From: Chrysopilus asiliformis | Lineage: Eukaryota > Arthropoda > Insecta > Diptera > Rhagionidae | Reading direction: 5' to 3' | Length of the DNA stretch: 64,000 nucleotides | NCBI GenBank assembly: GCA_964034945.1 | Contig: OZ035961.1 | Span: forward strand, 86,942,124 to 87,006,123 | Shown here: piece by piece, positions 46,028-57,905 of the stretch | Position numbering within the stretch: position 1 is the first letter of the stretch | Layout of the letters: each line of letters begins with the position of its first letter | The notes under the pieces: model-generated | What the model saw: the letters and a program-made list of their open reading frames with translations, nothing else | What the model was told of the DNA's origin: nothing | Database searches by the model: none | Translations under genes and position numbers: made by a program

Positions 46028-47843
46028 ATGTTTCGTAACGGCAATTGGAGTAACGCGTAAAAACTATAGTTGCCGCAGTTATGCCGCGGTCACATGACGC
46101 TGTTTTGCCAGCGCTAGTGGCTGTTTGGCTGTTAGCAGACGTTTCAGCAGCATCGTGTGAACCATAGTGCGTTGCTACTACCAGCAGCAGCGTGATGATT
46201 TTAGCAGCGCTAATGAAGTAAAGACCGTTCTACTTTGCCAGCGCTACTAGGGATCACGTGACCCTGTAGCATGGTTTCTTAGCTGTCAAAAGTCTGATAA
46301 GTGGTAAAGTTTGTTTATTGTAAGTTGTTATTTTACGTTTATTTATTTAAATTTGTGTGTAACGTTTATTATTTTAAAAATCTCCCAGATTCAAATGTCA
46401 AACCACTGTTTTGCTACTTGCCAGCGATACTAACCAATAGCAGCCAGCGGCTGGCCGCGGCATTAGATGCGGTGAAGCCTGTAGTTATCTTAATATTAAT
46501 ATTCCCCATATATGAAACATCCCACTTTACAGTATGGTCTTCCGACATGCCTGCGCATCCTCCCTTCCTGGAATTTCTGGCCAAAGGTTTTGTTAACCTT
46601 TTGCACTCCACACCAAAATTTCAATCACCTACCAGCAACTCCATGCCATTTTTTAAAGAAAATTTTATAATTGCGTTTACATAGATTATATTACATTTAT
46701 ATATTTTATTACATTTCTGTTACGTTACAATACAAAAAAAAAAAATTTTTGTGTTTATATTCTTGTATGGTGTGATTTCATTTATGTTTAACATATAGGT
46801 GTTTAACATATGCATTTTTTTATGTTTAACATATGCATTTTCATTTATGTTTAACATAGGGATGTCACTGTATAGGTGTCAGTGGAGTGCAAAAGGTTAA
46901 AGACCACTCGAAGTCAAAGACTATTATTAACACGGATTGAATATACCGACTGCTTGGACCTCTTGTGATTACACGATATAAACTGAACCCCACACCGACA
47001 AGTGGAACAAATGAAAATTGGACCATTTTTATTTCAGCAACATCGTGGTCAGAGATAATTTATTGGAATTTTGTAGGATTGTGGGGCCAAATTAAATTTA
47101 TTAATAATTTTTATAATATTACTGATTGTATAAAGACAACAAAAGGGTAGAATTTTTCATAAATAAATATAGCACACTTAAATAAAAACTATTAGAGATG
47201 CGCACGCTTTGGCGTCTACAAACCGAATGATTTTTTCGAAACAAGTGGGAATAGGTAGCCAATCACACGTCGTTCCTATTACACTCGAACTGAAATTTTT
47301 AGACTTCGTCTCTTGCCCAACATTTCGTGAAGTCAGATGCCTTCCTGCGCCAATGTAATCACGGTCAAAAATAAATAGCAAAATGGTAACGAAATCAGTA
47401 GCAGGCACCAAACAGCATTTACGTCAACCGTGAAGTTGGCAGTTGACAGATTTCATAACGCCATATTACTTCAACCGTTAACTGCTTGGTATGAGTGGCT
47501 GTATGAGGGGTACAACTTCAATTAAAGCTAGGAGAAAAGTGATTTTGAAGAAAGGTTCTATATTCCAGCTTTCGCTAAATTCTCTGCCTTTAAAAACTTG
47601 GTCGACTATATAACGTCAAAGATATTATTCTGAATTTAACATAAAACAAATTACACTATATAAAGAACAGATATACTCTTTCTAAACAACAAAATCAATT
47701 AAATAACGAGTATGAAAATTACGGCCAAGGAAAAGCAGTATTTGTGTAGAATGTATAAAAGATTACGAATTTAAAAACGAAACATAAATTTACGAAATAC
47801 CATTTTTAAATATATTTTTTGCAAATGATATTAAATAACTTAC
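46028..47843. other. No confident gene; downstream exons of the 48-52 kb gene expected
   Basis: The last exon recognised for the gene to the right ends at a donor at 47844, so one or more exons should lie here or beyond the pogo element; none could be identified. About 46095-46260 holds several GCCAGCGCTA words, and about 46780-46860 holds ATGTTTAACATA repeats. The frame at 46301-46684 lacks motifs. Confidence 0.4.
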
Positions 47844-50800
47844 TTGTGTTAGGTTTTTTCTGTGGGCGTTTGGCATTTTTGGAATCATTTAACATTGGAT
47901 CAACAGCCATTTTATCATCTTCTGATTGTGACAGATAGTCGTATCTATTATCTAAATCAAACGAATCACCTGGAATGGAAAATATTTATTTATTTTCCTC
48001 GATTATTGTCTTTTTTTTGGCTACCTCTTTCATCATATTCCTCATGTTCAGACTTTAAAATTAATTCTTCCGTTAATGTACTGTCGAAATTGGATGTGGA
48101 CGTCGCTGGAATGTTTTTCATATATTTATCTGTATATCCGGTAACTGTTAATAATTTTTGGATGATTAAATTTGCAAAATAAACTATATTCAATTTCATT
48201 TACCTGTTTCCTGTACTAATTCTGTTTTTGCTGTTGCATTGACTCGTGTATTATTTTGGTTGAAAAATGAAGAACCCGGCAAGCTTGCATTTGGTGTACT
48301 ATCATCTAAATCACAAGAAAATCCATTAGTATTTTATCATCAATCTATTTGCTCTAAAGCCTATATTAAAATCACATTTATTTTGTAATTTTGAATTTTA
48401 AAACTAAAATTAACGATCCTTTGAATGGAATTTAGTGGAATTATCTTAGAAATTTTCTAATTGATCTTGACACTAACATAAAAAAAAGTTTTCGATAAAA
48501 AAAAATGCGGTGTTTTAATAAAAAGACAAAAAATTTATTAAATTTATTTAAAACAACATAGATTCTCTCGTTTTTCCATGGATATTGACAAAAAAACATT
48601 CCATTGCTTAGTTACAGGGAAATGGGTGATTTAAGGACACCTAATCCCATAAAATGCTTTACCACATTGACTGCCAAGGCAAAATCGGTAATGTTTCCCC
48701 GGAAGCCACGCTATTATGGAAGTATAAGGCTGGTCTAAAATGGGTTACAAAGTGACATTTTTAGTTCTACTTATTTAAAAACAAATACATTAAAAAAATC
48801 CACAACTTCTATTCTCACAAAAAAAAAAGTACGAAAAACTGCTCCAGGGCCAAGCGGAACACACGGATATGTTCGTCGAAGACCCCATAATTCTGTAATA
48901 ATGTAAAATCCCACATAATGGTGAAGGTTTTCGTGCGACGTGGCGTTCAATGTGTTAAAGCGACGAAATATTTGCAAAAGACTTCCTACATAAAAAAAAA
49001 TCATTGCTCCATCTTAACTCTAATGGGTGAATCTATTTTCTTAATCTTATTACATATATTAAATAATTCTAGTAATACTTATTCTATAGATTTATTTCCA
49101 TCTTATGTCTAATATTAAAAATATACTTGATAAATCTACTTCCTGCTACAAACGATAGCTCTGCTCATTCAGTACAGTTTTTACTCTTTATATTTTTCAA
49201 ATCGTTTGCCAGTGTTTCAACTACAGGGTCTAGATTATCATCTAGCTTTGTAATATTAAATACTTTTTTTTGTACAAAGTACCAAACGCGTTGTGTTTCT
49301 CCAGGATAGCTTATGTTTAGTCCCAAGTATATGGCCATACAGGCGTCTATCGCTGGGGCCAAAGTTTGGAAAATGTATTTGCGTTCAGCAAACCAAACAT
49401 AGACAATAGAAACGGGGGAGCCAACAACCACAATTTTTGGTTGAACCACTGCCGTTATAGTCCGACACCTTTGTACATATTTGTGCTCTTCTAAATCCGC
49501 CTCTGGTAAGGTTTTGTAGCACGAAATGAAAGACTCTTGTATATCCACTTTACAAGGTCTTTTGGCGCAATGTGTTGAATCCTTTGTTTTCAAAAGCGTG
49601 TTCGGTAGGAGATACGGCAAAAGGATGAGACTTAATGCCTTTTTATTTGATTCTGAAAGTAAAATGTGAGATCGTATTGCAAAAAAAAAAGTTGTGAGAT
49701 ATTATATCATAATACATGTTCTTATATATGTTTCCTGTATCGATATGTTAAAATTTTAAATCTTGCCTTCTAGATATAGAACAAAATAAAAATATATCTT
49801 ATGTGACTTTAACTATGAGTTTTTCTTATACAAAATCTACGTCCCGTCGCAATTTACACTAACCCCTGACGAACATAATATTAATTTATCGAGATATCGA
49901 CCGGCTAAAAGATTTTCACAAAAAGTTGATATGATCATCTCATTCCAGGACCAAATATCCCTGTAAAATTTCATAGCTCTAGCTTAAATAGTTTTTGAGA
50001 GATCTTGTACACAGGCAAACTGAAAGAATGACGTTTTTGTAATATGGCTCCAATCGACTCGGGAGTGCTCGAGAAATGTTTTTAGGCAAAATTAAGAGGT
50101 CGGAATTTTTCATGGTCACAATACTTATGCTTCGTATAAGGAAATAAAAAAGCCATTAGTTGTCGCAATGGAAATAATATTATCGATACAGCAAATATAA
50201 TATAAATTCATGAAATATAAATGATTTACCAGAACTTTCAGCGTCAATCATTTGAACTGCCTTTTTAGCAAAATTATTTTTAGATTTAAGACCTAAATGC
50301 AACAGGCTGTGGTATATGTCGTCAATCCTTTCTTCAAGTTTAGGAAGCACGCCATACAATTTTTGACAGTCCAAGGATAACTAAATGAAACCAATTAATT
50401 CAACACGCCATAAATCTTAAGGGCTATCCATAAAATACGTAATGCTAATTTCGCACTTTTTGGCACACACACACCCTTCTATTATCATACATATTCGCGA
50501 TTTTTGTATGGAACACTTCCCTCTACATTTGTGACGTATTTTATGGACAGTATCTTACACACGACTTTTTACCAATTCAAGTCCTGCAGGTTGTTGTAAA
50601 GGTGGGAAAAGTGTTATGAACTCCGAAACAGTTATTGAAGATTTCAAAATTTTGTTCCTCAGATAAAAAGTTTTTTTCCACTTTTCTTTAACAGCTCCGC
50701 AACCCTCTTTTTTAAGGTCTTCAAGAGCTTTCTGGTCTTCCCCGTCATTCGTGTCTAACGATTGACGTTGTACAATTAAATGAAATTACAAATTATAGAA

Positions 50801-52079
50801 AATATGATATTTACTCAGATCAGTTATATTTTCGCCGCTATTGGATCCAGACTCTGTTGATGGCAACGATTTCGATGTTGAACTACCGGAACGCTTGCGC
50901 CGGTTTATAAATCCAATATTTGCCAATTCCTCACGGTACTTCGTATACTGAGACCAGAGTTTTCCGGTGGCTGCGTGTCTTCGTCCAGCAATCATAGTAA
51001 AAGGGGTATAGTAAATTCCCTCAGACTCGCCGGGAAATATTTGTCCTAAATATGAGGCAAGTTTTATGAAATCTGTTCTCTGTAATCTGTAACACAACCA
51101 AAGATATGTAAAAACAATTTGTGCTGTTTAAAAACCATAGTGGAAGCCTTTGCCATTACTGACTTGCTTTGTATGCCCAGGTTCACTAAAAAAAACATTA
51201 CCGTTTATCACACATTACATTTGTTATTTGTTACAGTTAAAGAAAAAGCTTCCACTAGGTCAGTTTTTAAAAAAATCCACTTACATTCTTTCAGAATCAT
51301 TATTTAAGATATGTCTGATAATTATTTTGCTCACATCCACCCTTTGCTGGTTAGTCAAAACTTTGTTTTGCTTGTATGCCTGAACTATGCACTTAGCATT
51401 CGTATTTAGAAATACTTCTAAATCCTTAAAAGATATATATAAATCTGTCAGTAACAACAATATATCGAAATAATTTTACTTTCTTATACGTAGAAAGTAC
51501 CGTTTTCACCAAATCGGCCAATTTCGAGATTTAGCTTAGAGACATTTCTCAAGTACAATACTATTGAGTCGCGTGTCAAAAAGTGTTGACCGTTTGTTTC
51601 CAAAAAATCTTCACTCCATCAACTTTTGATTATAATATTTAAGGCCTAGATTTTTACTTATAGTCGTAACGCAAGAGCTTTAACCGTTTCCGTTTTTTAG
51701 GTATAAGAAAGTCAGGTGGTTTTCGAAAATATTAACTCACTTTACTTGAGCCGACTATATCATTAATGACATTTAAAAACATAGACGAATCCAAGCTCAA
51801 AGTCTCATCAATGGGCACACATATTGGATCTCTGGAAACTGCTCGCGATATGTAATCTGGATTTTCACCAGCAATATCCAGTACGAAATTTGGATCAGTT
51901 CCATACTGCATAATAAACTCCACGACATCGTCGCGTGCTAAAGGCAGCCCACTGTGACTAAAAGTTATATTGCTGCCAAACTGAGCCACACTCGCTTCTA
52001 AATCTTGAATACATAATTCTTCCAGGTAAGCTATTGTCACCCGTGCAATGATATTTTGATGTCGCACCGTTAAAAACAT
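47844..52079 (-). CDS. Uncharacterised multi-exon gene (family X, member C), 3' end open
   Basis: Nine exons with consistent phases: 51741-52079 (start MFLTVRHQNIIARV), 51285-51424, 50815-51086, 50573-50754, 50230-50380, 49185-49652, 48204-48305, 48025-48144 and 47844-47969, giving about 633 residues before a final open donor. Blocks match the gene at 58-63 kb in the same order: FIKLASYLGQIFPGESEGIY with YYTP, then KEKWKKTFYLRNKIL with FPPLQQPAGLEL, then LSLILLPYLLP, then PKIVVVGSPVSIVYVWFAER with LGLNISYPGE. Exons 7-9 are acidic and low complexity (SQSEDDKM) and end basic (NAKRPQKKPNT). I know such blocks from many unannotated insect proteins but can name no function. Exon 6 could instead end at a stop at 49165 if its donor is unused. 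A short MITE lies in intron 4. Confidence 0.65.
49800..50150. repeat. Old dispersed repeat in an intron of member C
   Basis: TACAAAATCTACGTCCCGTC followed by AATTTACACTAACCCCTGACG is the inverted, diverged form of the repeat at 7.6 and 8.6 kb. The remainder (CCTGTAAAATTTCATAGCTC, then GAGATCTTGTACACAGGCAA) also recurs weakly at about 33005. Confidence 0.4.
50424..50550. mobile_element. Short MITE (127 bp) in an intron of member C
   Basis: The ends are CTATCCATAAAATACGTAAT and GACGTATTTTATGGACAG, inverted to each other. Single ends of the same family occur at about 34345 and 52238. Confidence 0.55.
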
Positions 52080-52860
52080 TTTGTTTTTTCTCTCCGTAGC
52101 GCCTAGAAGAAAAAACGAACGATATTTGACACGGTGAAAATAAAATTTCTTTAAAACATTTGAGTAAACCTTGTATGATGAAATATCGCAAAATTCCCCG
52201 AAAGATGTCGACTTTTTTTAATATTTTTTGTTATAGACAACCCATAAAATACGTCCCGCTAATTATTAGTTTTTCAGACCTAACCGGCTCCTGCTGACAT
52301 GCTTAAAAAACACTTGCACTCGACAATTATTGTTTTTACACACTTTTTACTTGTTGTTTCTTAACCCATTAACACCTTATATGTAACGCAAAAATCGCTT
52401 TCTTTGGAGCTTGTCATTTATTTATCTTGCTGGCGGCTGCTTTGAGTACAGTTATGAGATATCCAAAATTTTATCTTGTTTATTAGATAATACCTAGTTA
52501 CTTAATCAAAAGCTAAATGCCGGATAAGTCCAGGCTTAGCGCGGGTTAAACGGATCAGGAAAAAATAGTTTTCTTCAAAAGAAAACTCTCGGCCGAAGTA
52601 CAACGTCCGGTTAATTGAAGAATTACCAGTAATACGAGACGTGGTGTCAGGTCAAGAAAATTCAAATAATTTTATTAGGGAAAAGACTATCAAATGATTT
52701 ACTGTAAATTTCACTTTTATTAGGGAAAAAACTGACAAGTGATGTTTTGTAAATGTTAATACATATATTGCAAAATGTCGACATTGAGTTAGTTGCCAGA
52801 TACTAGGTACTAGCAACTAGCACATTAACAGCTTTTGCAGTTGATATTACTAGCGCATAT
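52080..52860. other. Upstream region of member C
   Basis: No gene is seen. ACCCATAAAATACGTCCCGC at about 52238 is a lone MITE end. A promoter for the gene to the left would be expected in the first few hundred bases, but no TATA box is obvious. Confidence 0.35.
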
Positions 52861-52862
52861 TA

Positions 52863-53243
52863 TGCTACATTTACACGAATAACAAATTTGTCATTTTTTT
52901 CTTGTCATTATGTTAATTCCCGTGTAAATGGCATAATTTTTGTAATTTTTTCTGTCAGAAAATGTCAGTCTCTCATAAAAGAATGAACTTGTCCATTATT
53001 TTATGCCAGATTGTCATTCGTGCAAACGCAATATTAGTTATGACAACTTTAGTATTCAACTTTTGTCATAACTAATATTGCGTTTGCACGAATGATAATC
53101 TGGCATAAAAGAATGGACAAGTTCATTCTTTTATGAGAGACTGACATTTTCTGACAGAAAAAATTACAAAAATTATGCCATTTACACGGGAATTAACATG
53201 ACAAGAAAAAAATGACAAATTTGTCATTCGTGTAAATGTAGCA
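52863..53243. mobile_element. Near-perfect foldback element, copy 2 (381 bp)
   Basis: Same family as 28312-28686: TGCTACATTTACACGAATAA to its complement, folding around CAACTTTAGTATTCAACTTTTG. It is flanked by TTA on both sides (52860-52862 and 53244-53246), supporting a 3-bp target duplication of the PIF/Harbinger kind. Confidence 0.82.
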
Positions 53244-53246
53244 TTA

Positions 53247-54128
53247 GATTAGTACATCATAATAGAAAAAAACACACTCATAATAGAATTTGCCACAATT
53301 TTTATAGTCTGTCTTACTACTAGCGCGAAACACTGATAAAAACAAGTTAAAAACTTCCAACTAATCAGATGCTAGTTCAACAAGCAGCTGACCCAGTGCC
53401 AACTAAGCATAAAGCTTGAACCTAAAGGAAAATCGACTTTTTCTAACACGATTACACGGCTACCTTTGCCATTCGCTTATTCCCTTTGCCGTTCGTTTGA
53501 CGTCAGGGTAGAAGACGCCAGAGACGCGAAGACGCAGTTCGAGGGATTACTGTATACAAAATACAAAAACTTCACAATATCGTAAACCAATATACAAAAT
53601 AAATACGATTTGAGGGTTTCACGGTTGGACTATACAAAAAAGTTACAATGTAATTGACCTACTTTCGGCAAGAATGGAGTCCGCATGAAGAGACCGAAAA
53701 AATAAAGAAATGAAAAAGAACGAAACGGTAGCAAAAACGCTAACAAGAAGGCGAGTCTGAGGGACTAGTGTAAATATCGTCTAATAAACTCGATACAAAT
53801 CAACCGTTTTTCTGCCACAAGTTTATTTGAAGTTCCAGTAGTAGTAAATGTTGATTTGCTTCCGTTAACTCATACTTGACTTATATGCCTTAACATACTC
53901 GATATCACATACTGCAGATCTACTTTTGTCTACTACAAGAAATTCACAGTATTTTCTGCAAGTTTATGCATATCTGCTGCAACTACAATTAGCTTGTGAT
54001 GACTAAACTTCACTTCCTGCGAGCCAACAGACTTTTACAACTTTATACCAGTTACAAAGGACCTGAAGCTCTAATAAAGAGAAACCCCAAAGCAACAATT
54101 TTGGATGGTGCATTTTTACTTCATTAAT
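53247..54128. other. No gene recognised
   Basis: Sequence downstream of the ZAD gene; no supported exon or repeat boundary. Confidence 0.4.
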
Positions 54129-54493
54129 CTACCATGATTTCAACTCGTACTTGCCTTCAGTGCATTCCGTTTTTATTGTGACTCCATCGGTGGAAAGCCC
54201 TATTGTTGATGTTCTTTCCAACATATTTTGAGCCTCCTTAACATTTAAGTAGAACATATGGAAATTCTCGGTATTGTGCCAGCATCTGGAGCAAATACTG
54301 GTGGACACCGGATCATCAATTTTAGGCTACAAAAAACAAACTATAGGAAGAACTTTCCTTGAAGTGCTATCAAAAATCCAACCTCAAACCAAAAATGTGT
54401 AGAAAGTATCGACGGTACTTCCATTTTAGTACCCTGCTCGCCAAATATTTCGATTAAATTGAAAGACTCATTCAAGCACAAACGACAGACCAT
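54129..54493 (-). CDS. ZAD (zf-AD) domain protein, no C2H2 fingers seen
   Basis: Exon 1, 54383-54493, encodes MVCRLCLNESFNLIEIFGEQ and on to STHFWFE. Exon 2, 54129-54326, follows by GAG|GTTGGA to GTAG|CCT in phase 0 and encodes DPVSTSICSRCWHNTENFHM, YLNVKEAQNMLER, then an acidic tail and a stop. The four zinc ligands of a ZAD are present: Cys3 and Cys6 in CRLC, and the two Cys in ICSRCW. ZAD mediates dimerisation and chromatin targeting in arthropod zinc-finger transcription factors, which usually carry several C2H2 fingers C-terminally. Here the frame stops 65 codons into exon 2 without fingers. A GC or GT donor around GGCAAGTAC near 54150 could skip that stop. So this is either a ZAD-only protein or a gene whose finger exons lie further left and were not found. 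Confidence 0.72.
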
Positions 54494-54696
54494 ATTTATT
54501 TCTATATTCACAAGCCTTTTCACGAGAAATTTCTTAATTACTACCACTCGGCTGGGATTCACTTTTGCGCTGAAACAAACAAGGAACCAAATGGTATCGA
54601 TTGTCCGAAAACTTAAAGTGTCAAACACATTGAATCCGCCAATAAAATTTCCTTGATTTAGAGTGCCTGTATAAATACTACCATAAAATCGCCATA

Positions 54697-54833
54697 AAGC
54701 TAGAACCTGAATCGTACGTCGATACAATTAATTAACTCCAGATTCGTTGCCGTACCCAACTGTCACCGCATCGAACTGTCAACCGGACGCACGCATGACG
54801 GACGCATCGACGTACGATTCAGGTTCTAGCTTA
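54697..54833. mobile_element. MITE with AGCTAGAACC ends and TAA duplication
   Basis: The left end AGCTAGAACCTGAATCGTAC and the right end GTACGATTCAGGTTCTAGCT are inverted, flanked by TAA at both sides. The interior carries CGGACGCACGCATGACGGAC. It lies about 200 bp upstream of the ZAD start codon. Confidence 0.65.
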
Positions 54834-55043
54834 ATTCATTGTTTTGCACTTCTTCTATTAGTTTATCGTCGAAACAATTACTTTCAATTTGTTCCATACT
54901 TAAATTGCTTAAATCGTAAACAAACTATTTTGCGAAATGACATTTCCGTGCGTTGCTGCATGTAAAAGTAGAAATTCGACCTACTCTATGCGGCTGCCGC
55001 ATCGGAAAACGTATTATTAGGGAAGTACTCATAGCAGCCCGTT

Positions 55044-55500
55044 GATTCTACTCGAACTGTCAACCGGACGCACGCATGACGGACGCATCGACGTACGATT
55101 CAGGTTCTAGCTTTAACTCCAGATTCGTTGCCGTAACCACGGCATACAGACAGACAAGGTATGCTGTAAACTTTTGATAGTCAGGTGTGACGTCATTTGT
55201 GCCGACTTTTTTTAATTAATTTTTATGTTTATTGATCACTATTTAATGCAATCAGTCCACTAATTTACAAATATCTTATTTAGATCGCACAAAAATTTAA
55301 ATTACCATCCACAAAGCACTTGACGAACTAATCGGCACAAGTGACGTAGCAACGAAATGTCAGATTTGAGTTTACAGCATACCTTGTCTGTCTGTATGCC
55401 GTGGCCGTACCCAACTGTCACCGCATCGAACTGTCAATCGGACGGACGCACGACGGACGCACGACGGACGCATCGACATACGATTCAGGTTCTAGCTTAA
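55044..55500. repeat. Tandem partial copies of the AGCTAGAACC MITE
   Basis: Two further right halves of the 54.7-kb MITE occur in direct orientation (about 55053-55113 and 55404-55497, both ending GATTCAGGTTCTAGCTT). The second is split by the hAT-type MITE: its left part, ACTCCAGATTCGTTGCCGTA, ends at about 55137. Confidence 0.6.
55138..55403. mobile_element. hAT-type MITE, copy 2 (266 bp)
   Basis: Same element as 20189-20469, with CACGGCATACAGACAGACAA and TATGCCGTG termini. The duplication is GCCGTAAC (55130-55137) versus GCCGTACC (55404-55411), one mismatch in 8 bp. The uninterrupted sequence at 54.75 kb reads GCCGTACC, showing that the left copy mutated. Confidence 0.82.
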
Positions 55501-55587
55501 AAAAAGAGGGGAAATTATTTTTGCAGTTGCCGACAAATTTTTGCAGTTGATTCTTATCTCCCTTTCTCGCCAAGGTATCTTCACATA

Positions 55588-55697
55588 AATGTGTCTCTAT
55601 TTTTTTGCAGTTGGGAAAAGTCATGTTAATGGAGGGCCAACTTAAATGTGTCTCTATTTTTTTGCAGTTGGGAAAAATCATGGTAATGGAGGGTCTC
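55588..55697. repeat. Two-copy tandem repeat, about 57 bp unit
   Basis: AATGTGTCTCTATTTTTTTG then CAGTTGGGAAAA.TCATG.TA and ATGGAGGG occurs twice in direct tandem. The apparent 87-codon minus frame across it is a by-product of the repeat. Confidence 0.65.
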
Positions 55698-55699
55698 CT

Positions 55700-56370
55700 T
55701 AATAGACTGTCCTACTGAGTATTAGAACCGCTTTTTCTCTAGATTAGTCTGTAACCAGTTTTTCAATTTATTAAAGCATCTTCGACTTTAATTTTTTTTT
55801 TATTCCTCAGACATGCATTTTTAGCTTAAATTAATCAATTTGTGATGGCAAAATCCTCCTCAATACTTAGACTGTGTTTAGATGGAGACTTTGCAGGGGC
55901 CTGCCCGGCCAGTTTGTTAGCGAGAGACCAAGTAGAGTGTGAAAGCAAAACACGGACGAAACTTACCTTTTGACCCTGTGGAATTTATTTCTGCTGTTCC
56001 TAATCCTTTGTGCCCTTTTCAATGTACATATTGCAAAAATTGTACATAGATGCAAGAAATTGATGGTTTCTAGTTTAGCACCGCCAGATTGACAGTGCCA
56101 AGTTAGCTCGGTCTAAACGCGCCCACTAAATACCAAAAAAATGGCAATGACAGAAAATTTTATTTTTTTTATGTACATAAAAATAATTATTTTATCTAAG
56201 GAATCACTTTTTATGTAGAATTCATTTTATTTAAAGAATATTTTTTTATTTTTTATGTACAATGAAATATTTTAATTTTCAGTCTACCCTATCTTTGGCA
56301 CAGCAGTTTTTATGTCGCAGAACAAAATTTCTAAGATGAATTTAAATTTGTTGAGTTACACAAAAAACTT
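55700..56370. other. No gene recognised
   Basis: AT-rich with a moderately GC-rich patch at about 55890-55930; no exon or repeat signal. Confidence 0.4.
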
Positions 56371-56371
56371 A

Positions 56372-57039
56372 CAGCCTTATTAATAAACGTTAGTTAACTT
56401 TTATCAATGGTTTACGCAGTGGATAACTCGAAATTCTTATTAATAAAAAATTTTAAGAGTTAACTGACGTTAGTTAACTCTGTGTTGGCTAACATACCGA
56501 TTCCCTCGAGTTAACGAGTTGATAACTCTTGACGGCACATAACTCTTGCAATAATGACTATAAGAAACAATGATCCATTAAAAAAATGCAATTTATGTTA
56601 TTATAATTATATTATCTTATCACTTGAACACCACTTTTCTGATCGCTTTCCTTCAATTTTTAAATTTTCCACTTTTAATTACTTTGCAGTGAATCACAAT
56701 TAAAATAAAAACATTAATTTCACTCCTATTTTAATATTGTCTCCAAGGAAACGGATTTAAAAAACCAAAATATGACTTATTTTAATATCGTCTCCAAGGA
56801 AACGGATTTAAAAAACCAAAATTTGACTTAAATGTAAAAGATTTTCGTATTTTTTGGTACAATTCGGCACAAGGGTTGCCGTATTCCAGCTAAATTTTTA
56901 AATAAAATACGAGTTAGCTATTATATGGAGGAAAATTTTTTATTAATAAGAATAGTTATCTAATGGATAAGTTTGCTATCTCGGAGTTAGTTAGCACATG
57001 AGTTATCTCCGTGTTAGGGATTTTTTATTAATAAGGCTG
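56372..57039. mobile_element. TIR element with TTA duplication (668 bp)
   Basis: The ends are CAGCCTTATTAATAA and TTATTAATAAGGCTG, each flanked by TTA. The interior is rich in GTTAGTTAACT/AGTTATC words. It includes a 60-bp direct duplication (TCCAAGGAAACGGATTTAAA at about 56742 and 56793). No ORF; PIF/Harbinger-like by target size. Confidence 0.65.
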
Positions 57040-57041
57040 TT

Positions 57042-57904
57042 AGTGTATAAAAACACGTCCGCACTCCACAAATCCAAGAACTAAATGGAAAATTCAAAAC
57101 TTAAAAACAGTTATGAATTTCTTTTTTTTCATTATTCCGAAAACACAAAAAAAAGAAACAGCGTTAAAAAAATGTTTGTTTCACTTTTATTTAATTTTTT
57201 TTTAATAAAATGAAAATAATGCTCCTTTTTTCGTATTTGTTTCGACTCTGCGAAAAAATGTGAACTCTTCACCTTTTCTTCTCGGAAGCGAATCAAAAGG
57301 GTGAAATTTCGCAATATTGTCAACCTAATGCTCCATACAAAAAAAATTAAAAAATGACTAGGGGTAAGGGTGCAACATTTCCGTTAGGTACCTGATTTTA
57401 CATAATTGAAAATATATTGTTAAAAATACTTATTGTCCTTGTATCTGGTATATTCGCATCAGGATTAGATGTAATATTTTGAAGTTCAGTTCTTTTTTTT
57501 TGTTTTTATGAGAATCTACCGAGGGATAACCTGAAGGTGAAGGATGATAACCCGAGGGATAAGCTGAGGTGACATATTTCCCGTTTATTATAAACCTAAA
57601 ACGCTATTTATGCGGTAGAAATTATATATTGTCATGATATAAAATCATTTGCGATGCTTCCACTTTTTCATAAAAACCAACTTAAAGCCAATTAATAATA
57701 TTGTATTTCTTCTACAGAAGAAAGGAAATTTTATTACAAAAAATGTAAAACAAAACAATTAAGTAATCCTAAAAAATATTATAAAAAATTAGCAGTTTTC
57801 CTTATGCATTCCTTTAGTGTTAAATTCAATCTTCAAACTTTACTTCAATTTACCTATTAAGCTGAAAATAATAATATTAGTTGTAAAAGTTTAGTGCTGT
57901 GATA
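57042..57904. other. No gene recognised
   Basis: Sequence downstream of the 58-63 kb gene; possible 3' UTR or further exon. Nothing specific supported. Confidence 0.35.
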
Positions 57905-57905
57905 T

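Noticed and set aside
46301..46684. 127-codon plus-strand ORF
   Set aside because: No recognisable motif and low-complexity start; it overlaps GCCAGCGCTA repeat-rich sequence. Treated as chance.
47178..47411. 77-codon minus frame as a missing 3' exon of the 48-52 kb gene
   Set aside because: No phase-compatible acceptor at a suitable place and no similarity to the corresponding exons of the 58-63 kb gene.
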